Assembly (NCBI GenBank): GCA_030429545.1
Contig: JAUIFF010000008.1
Location: forward strand, 186,001 to 250,000
DNA: 64,000 nucleotides
From: Polyangia bacterium
GTDB lineage: Bacteria > Myxococcota_A > Polyangia > Nannocystales > Nannocystaceae
Direction of reading: 5' to 3'
Below the pieces are notes generated by a model. It was not told the DNA's origin and did not search any database. It was given only the letters and a program-made list of their open reading frames with translations. Positions 60,728-64,000 of the stretch are shown piece by piece. Numbering within the stretch: the stretch's first letter is position 1; every line of letters begins with the position of its first letter. The translations under genes were made by a program, and so were the position numbers.

Positions 60728-61968
60728 GACTCGCCGTTGCCTGGGTGCTGCTAGCAGGGGCATGTGGGTATGGCACCAGCGGTCCCGAAACGGAATCCGA
60801 TACGGGGATGGAAATTACCAATTGCGAGCGGGTACGGGCAACCGGGCTTCGTAAGGTCGCACCGTTTACCTTGTGGTTTCCCGACGAGGAGCAACGCTCG
60901 TTACTTCGCTTTGATACAGAGTTACAGCAAGTCGTGGCGGAGTACACACTTCTCGACGCAGGAACGCACGCGATGTCGGCGGTCGTTTCACCAAGCGGTC
61001 GTTACGTTGCGGTCGTGACTTCTGACGTGGACCCCAGCGGTGATGGGGAAGTCTTTCTTGTCGCGGCTTCGCAGTCCGACTGTGTGGATAAAAACCTCGA
61101 TGGAAAAATCGACACGGCGCAGCTGGGTGGGGAGCCACTCGCTAGCGGTACGGATGAGTGCGTACTTTGGCGCGCGACAGTCCCATCGGGCTTGTTCGCT
61201 GAGCTCGCCCCACATACTGCTGTGTGGCGATTCGGTTCGTTCGACGCTGGCACCTGCGAAGTCGGACAACCTGAACTCTGGGTCGCCTACTTTTCTGATC
61301 CCCTCAATCTTGTTCTTGCTCGATTCGATCTGTCGAACGGTACCGAACACGATGTCCAGCTTGTCGAAGGGTGGCGGGATGACAGGTTTGGGCCACGTGT
61401 CATGCTAGCCGATCGTTCCCAGCGAATTTGGATGCAAAGCCGGGCGCAAGATCGCTACATCATTGATCCACGGTCTGGCTCACAGGTTCGCGAGCTTGGT
61501 CCTCCGGTCGAGGAGGTCCCCCCGTTAGCGCTTGCACTTACGATCGACCCACGTGGTGGGTTGTGGAGTGGATTTGCTTCGGGTCCATTGTATTTTCGCG
61601 ACCCAGAGGCAAGCACTGACGTTCCGCTCTCGTTCGACTACGACAACCATCAAGGTGTTGTATTTACAAGTTTTGGCGAGGGCTGGATCGCCGCGAACTC
61701 CATACACGGTGAGCGACTCCTGTACCTGGCGCTCGACAATCACGTTCAAGTTTTTTCGTTACCCGACGCGCAAGAGGTGGGGTCGATCGCTGTAGACCCA
61801 CATGACAATTTATGGGTGCTAGGCAGGTCCAAATACATGTGGCATGTACAAGCGCGGTTGGATGATCCGCATGCCTTCTCGATAAATGCGATCGCAGTTC
61901 CCGGAGAGCGTGAGCATGGGTCGCTCATGAACGCTACCTACTGGGATTTTTTTGTCGATTGGGACTGA
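60724..61968 (+). CDS. beta-propeller lipoprotein (DECVLW family, copy 2)
   Basis: The 414-residue product begins VRLAVAWVLLAGAC (lipobox LAGAC) from a GTG that overlaps the upstream stop. It is homologous to the lipoprotein at 6831: DKNLDGKIDTAQLGGE, GTDECVLWRATVPSGLF, ELWVAYF and blade motifs DPRGGLWSGF, VDPHDNLWVLGRSKY. The short Thr/Ser linker of copy 1 is missing. It pairs with the putative metallopeptidase. It contains an exact iterated palindrome at 61659. Ligand unknown. Confidence 0.8.
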   Translation: MRLAVAWVLLAGACGYGTSGPETESDTGMEITNCERVRATGLRKVAPFTLWFPDEEQRSLLRFDTELQQVVAEYTLLDAGTHAMSAVVSPSGRYVAVVTSDVDPSGDGEVFLVAASQSDCVDKNLDGKIDTAQLGGEPLASGTDECVLWRATVPSGLFAELAPHTAVWRFGSFDAGTCEVGQPELWVAYFSDPLNLVLARFDLSNGTEHDVQLVEGWRDDRFGPRVMLADRSQRIWMQSRAQDRYIIDPRSGSQVRELGPPVEEVPPLALALTIDPRGGLWSGFASGPLYFRDPEASTDVPLSFDYDNHQGVVFTSFGEGWIAANSIHGERLLYLALDNHVQVFSLPDAQEVGSIAVDPHDNLWVLGRSKYMWHVQARLDDPHAFSINAIAVPGEREHGSLMNATYWDFFVDWD

Positions 61969-62003
61969 AGTGCTCGATACCTGAGATAACCACCGGATGA
62001 CCC

Positions 62004-62678
62004 CTACCCAAGCACAAACGTTACGCCGATAGCCGGGCCGAACCCATATTCACAAAACGAATGGGCTGGGATCTCGTTGGCGCCGACGGCCGAGGAAAAC
62101 GCCTGTTCGCAGGTTGCCACGGGAAATGGCTGGGTAAAGCGAAACCCGAGGTTGAGGTGGACACGGCCACCTAGGCGGATGAGGGCTCCGGGCGTTAAAA
62201 ACACGTGGGCAATCACCCCGCCGCCCTTGTCTAAAAACGTCGGGCCAAGGCCCGCGAGCAAGTAGGCTGAAAATCCGCTGCGGCGCAGGGGGACGTAGCG
62301 AAGGGTCGCGGCAACCTGGATGGCCTGGGTCGGCGCGCGCATGTTGAGGTCCATCAGCTGACTGGTGAGCGCTGTGTTCCACACCAAAATCGTGTCGGAA
62401 ATCTCCCCGCCAATCTCCAGCCCGTCGGCGACAAAATAGCCGGCGGCGGCTCGAATGCCGATTGTTGTCATGCCCCGTGGGAGGCCGATGGTGCCGCCGA
62501 ACGTCGCCATCCCGGTTTTGCGGGTCCAGTCGCGAAACGCACCGGGTTTTGTTGTGGATACACTCGTCCCGGGGCTTTCGCCGGTTTCGCTGACATTGCC
62601 TGGGGGTTGTGGCCCGGGTGGAGTCGAGATGGCGAGGCCGGCGAGGAGGAGCGTGGTTAGCACAACAGGGGCGAGCAT
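62004..62678 (-). CDS. outer-membrane beta-barrel-like protein
   Basis: The 224-residue product has a signal peptide (MLAPVVLTTLLLAGLAISTPP), a short Ser/Thr/Gly linker, then alternating hydrophobic strands (FGGTIGLPRGMTTIGIRAAAGYFVADGLEIGGEIS, IQVAATLRYVPLRRSGFSAYLLAGLGPTFL, VHLNLGFRFTQPFPV) ending GFGPAIGVTFVLG, as in small outer-membrane barrels (OmpA/OmpW-like). Two cysteines occur near the C-terminus. A porin or structural role cannot be decided. Confidence 0.72.
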   Translation of the reverse strand: MLAPVVLTTLLLAGLAISTPPGPQPPGNVSETGESPGTSVSTTKPGAFRDWTRKTGMATFGGTIGLPRGMTTIGIRAAAGYFVADGLEIGGEISDTILVWNTALTSQLMDLNMRAPTQAIQVAATLRYVPLRRSGFSAYLLAGLGPTFLDKGGGVIAHVFLTPGALIRLGGRVHLNLGFRFTQPFPVATCEQAFSSAVGANEIPAHSFCEYGFGPAIGVTFVLG

Positions 62679-62783
62679 ACCCGACCTGCGCGGTCACAGC
62701 CGATAATTTTAAGCGCTTTGCACATCGTTGTCGGGTTCCGGGAGTTGGGGTTGATTGTTGATACAAGTATTGCCGGTCGAGGT

Positions 62784-63506
62784 TCAAAACAGCGACGGTT
62801 GGGCAGGCGGGGCAGGGGGCTCTAGACAGGCCGGGTCGTCAAACCGGGTGCTGTTGACCCGTGTCGAAACCTCGCGCACCTGCAACAGCTCATCGGCGGC
62901 CGGTCGCAGCAGCCCTCCCAACTGCGACCACAGGGCGTGGCGATCACGGCCGGCGGCCGGTCGCAGCCAGTCTCCGAGGGTGTCGCGGCCGAGGATCACG
63001 GGCATGCGTTGGTGAAACGGCGCCAGGGTTTGGTTGGCTTCACAGGTCAAGATGGTGAACCGCCGCGTCACCACGCCGGTGTCCGCAGCAAGCTCGTCGC
63101 GGTAGATACCGGCGAACACTAGCGGCTTGCGGCCGGCGCGATGAAACCAGTGGGGTTTGCGGTGGCGGCCGTTGCCCGACCACTCGTAAAAGCCGTCGGC
63201 CAGGATGCTGCAGCGACCCGTGCAAAACGCCTCGCGAAAGCTCGGTTTTGCGGCCACGGTTTCACTGCGCGCGTTGATGTGCCCGACGGGATCTCGGCTG
63301 GCCGGGCCGAAAGGGCTCGGCATGCCCCAACGGCCAGGAACGATCGCACGGGCTCCGTCGGGTTCGCAGTGCACGATCCAGTGCTCGGAGGTCGGGGCAA
63401 TGTTGTGCTTAGGGCGGTATTGCTCGCGAAAAGTCGGCAACAAACTCGCCTGCACATACGAGCTAATGTCATCGTACTTGGTTGTGAGCGTGAATCTTCC
63501 ACACAT
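62784..63506 (-). CDS. SOS-response-associated peptidase / abasic-site-binding protein (SRAP, HMCES/YedK family)
   Basis: The 240-residue protein starts MCGRFTLTT, where Cys2 is the residue that crosslinks to abasic sites in single-stranded DNA. The other family residues are seen: NIAPTS (Asn), INARSETVAAKPSF, DGFYEW (Glu) and APFHQRMPVIL (His). It protects abasic sites during replication. No SOS box was searched for reliably. The gene stands alone. Confidence 0.95.
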   Translation of the reverse strand: MCGRFTLTTKYDDISSYVQASLLPTFREQYRPKHNIAPTSEHWIVHCEPDGARAIVPGRWGMPSPFGPASRDPVGHINARSETVAAKPSFREAFCTGRCSILADGFYEWSGNGRHRKPHWFHRAGRKPLVFAGIYRDELAADTGVVTRRFTILTCEANQTLAPFHQRMPVILGRDTLGDWLRPAAGRDRHALWSQLGGLLRPAADELLQVREVSTRVNSTRFDDPACLEPPAPPAQPSLF

Positions 63507-63700
63507 CGCTTGCTCGTCCTTTTTCCGGGGCGCTGTCCCTGTCGCAGTTTGCCACAGCGGTGCGAAATTGTTACCGCATGTTCGGATCTCCGTGGGGACA
63601 AGTGAGCTGTTATATGTTCACTGCGCCATGTCTTCTCCCCACCCCGATCGCGGTCGAACCGCTCAGTTGGAGCTGAGACCTTGACGAGTTGTGTGCCGGA

Positions 63701-64000
63701 ATGACTGAGAGTGGACACGTTTTGGTGGTCGACGACAACCGCGTCAACCGCATCAAGCTCGCCCGCCTGCTCGAGCGGCAGGGCCATCGGGTGACGGTTG
63801 CGGAGGATGGTTCGCAGGCCCTCAAAAAGTTGCGTAGTCAAGAGTTCGACATTCTCCTACTCGACATCGTCATGCCGGAGATGGACGGCTATGAGGTGCT
63901 AGCGAGGATCCGGGCAGATCCCGCCCTCGCCGCGATTCCGGTGATTGTGATCTCGTCGATCGACGAGATGCAAAGCGTGGTCAAGTGCATCGAGATGGGG
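63701..64000 (+). CDS. response regulator receiver protein, 3' part outside window
   Basis: The frame starts MTESGHVLVVDDNRVNRIKL and includes the phospho-acceptor Asp in FDILLLDIVMPEMDGYEVL, the Thr/Ser site IPVIVISSIDE, then SVVKCIEMG before the window ends. It is a CheY-like receiver; the spacing and EMQSVVKCIEMG phrase are common in receivers fused to adenylate/guanylate cyclase or sigma-54-type outputs, but the output domain is not visible. Confidence 0.9.
   Translation, partial: MTESGHVLVVDDNRVNRIKLARLLERQGHRVTVAEDGSQALKKLRSQEFDILLLDIVMPEMDGYEVLARIRADPALAAIPVIVISSIDEMQSVVKCIEMG

Larger units (their letters stand above)
2738..61668. repeat. dispersed 10-bp palindrome TGYA-N2-TRCA, 29 exact copies
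   Basis: Exact copies start at 2738, 4280, 6233, 18881, 22770, 23371, 24003, 26525, 29264, 31656, 32978, 34665, 34851, 35834, 38077, 40628, 41559, 41610, 44925, 45911, 48676, 50426, 54953, 55535, 56376, 58328, 58535, 59327 and 61659. Many one-mismatch copies also occur (for example 1512, 3768, 4062, 52450, 52470). The motif is its own reverse complement. Seven copies lie between genes and 22 inside genes. In 20 of the 22 the first T is a third codon base, giving NNT-GYA-NNT-RCA. None is seen between 6.3 and 18.8 kb. The function is unknown. Confidence 0.85.

Noticed and set aside
1..64000. GCGATCGC (HIP1-like) octamers noticed in several genes.
   Set aside because: Composition of this GC-rich sequence makes such strings common; I did not count them and saw no clear excess like that of TGYA-N2-TRCA.

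Overview
The window looks like a chromosomal segment of a GC-rich Myxococcota bacterium, most likely near Nannocystaceae (Nannocystis, Plesiocystis, Enhygromyxa). The evidence is the mass of lipoproteins with long Thr/Ser/Asp/Gly linkers, MopE-type metal-binding repeats, paired DUF1552/DUF1592 genes, Pkn2-type Ser/Thr kinases, a kinase with WD40 repeats, and DUF4157 effector-like genes. Assignment is by gene content only; I ran no database search.

Layout. 0-1.5 kb: an MBL-fold hydrolase (cut by the window edge) and the N-end-rule transferase bpt. 1.6-8.2 kb: a DUF1552/DUF1592 pair on the minus strand, then two secreted lipoproteins. 8.2-15.1 kb: an accessory stretch with noncoding repeats, a cytoplasmic trefoil/LamG protein, a receptor-like kinase with 16 WD40 repeats, and an ECF sigma factor. 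15.2-20.1 kb: an exported protein, a PdxB-like dehydrogenase and an FG-GAP lipoprotein. 20.0-26.0 kb: a damaged patchwork with a frameshifted lipoprotein, a 228-bp duplication flanking a compositionally different gene, and a DUF4157 gene broken by one stop and one frameshift. 26-39.9 kb: an SLC12 transporter, a tail-anchored kinase, an SSS symporter with its small partner, and several surface lipoproteins (fibro-slime, choice-of-anchor L, C-type lectin). 40-49 kb: a sulfatase-modifying-factor lipoprotein, ftsEX, a TolC-like protein, methyltransferases and dapA-dapB. 49-57 kb: a LETM1-like protein, a NodB deacetylase, an SGNH hydrolase, a CbiX-like protein and serA. 57.5-64 kb: more lipoproteins, a beta-barrel protein, a SRAP/HMCES protein and the start of a response regulator.

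How the genes work together. Housekeeping is limited (lysine/DAP and serine synthesis, a probable PLP-pathway step, FtsEX control of cell-wall hydrolysis, protein degradation tagging, abasic-site protection). Most of the rest is envelope and surface function: about fifteen predicted lipoproteins, many with adhesive or propeller domains, plus sensory kinases. Two unrelated proteins share an apparently undescribed domain built around a CDEATH motif.

The strongest unexplained signal is not a gene. A degenerate 10-bp palindrome, TGYA-N2-TRCA, occurs 29 times exactly, against roughly two expected from base composition, with many one-mismatch copies. It lies on both strands, inside and between genes, and 20 of 22 copies inside genes sit in the same codon phase, where all four outer and inner A/T positions are wobble bases. 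It behaves like a highly iterated genome-wide DNA signal (uptake sequence, methylation target, nucleoid or recombination site) rather than an operator. No tRNA, rRNA, CRISPR array, insertion sequence or replication origin was recognised.
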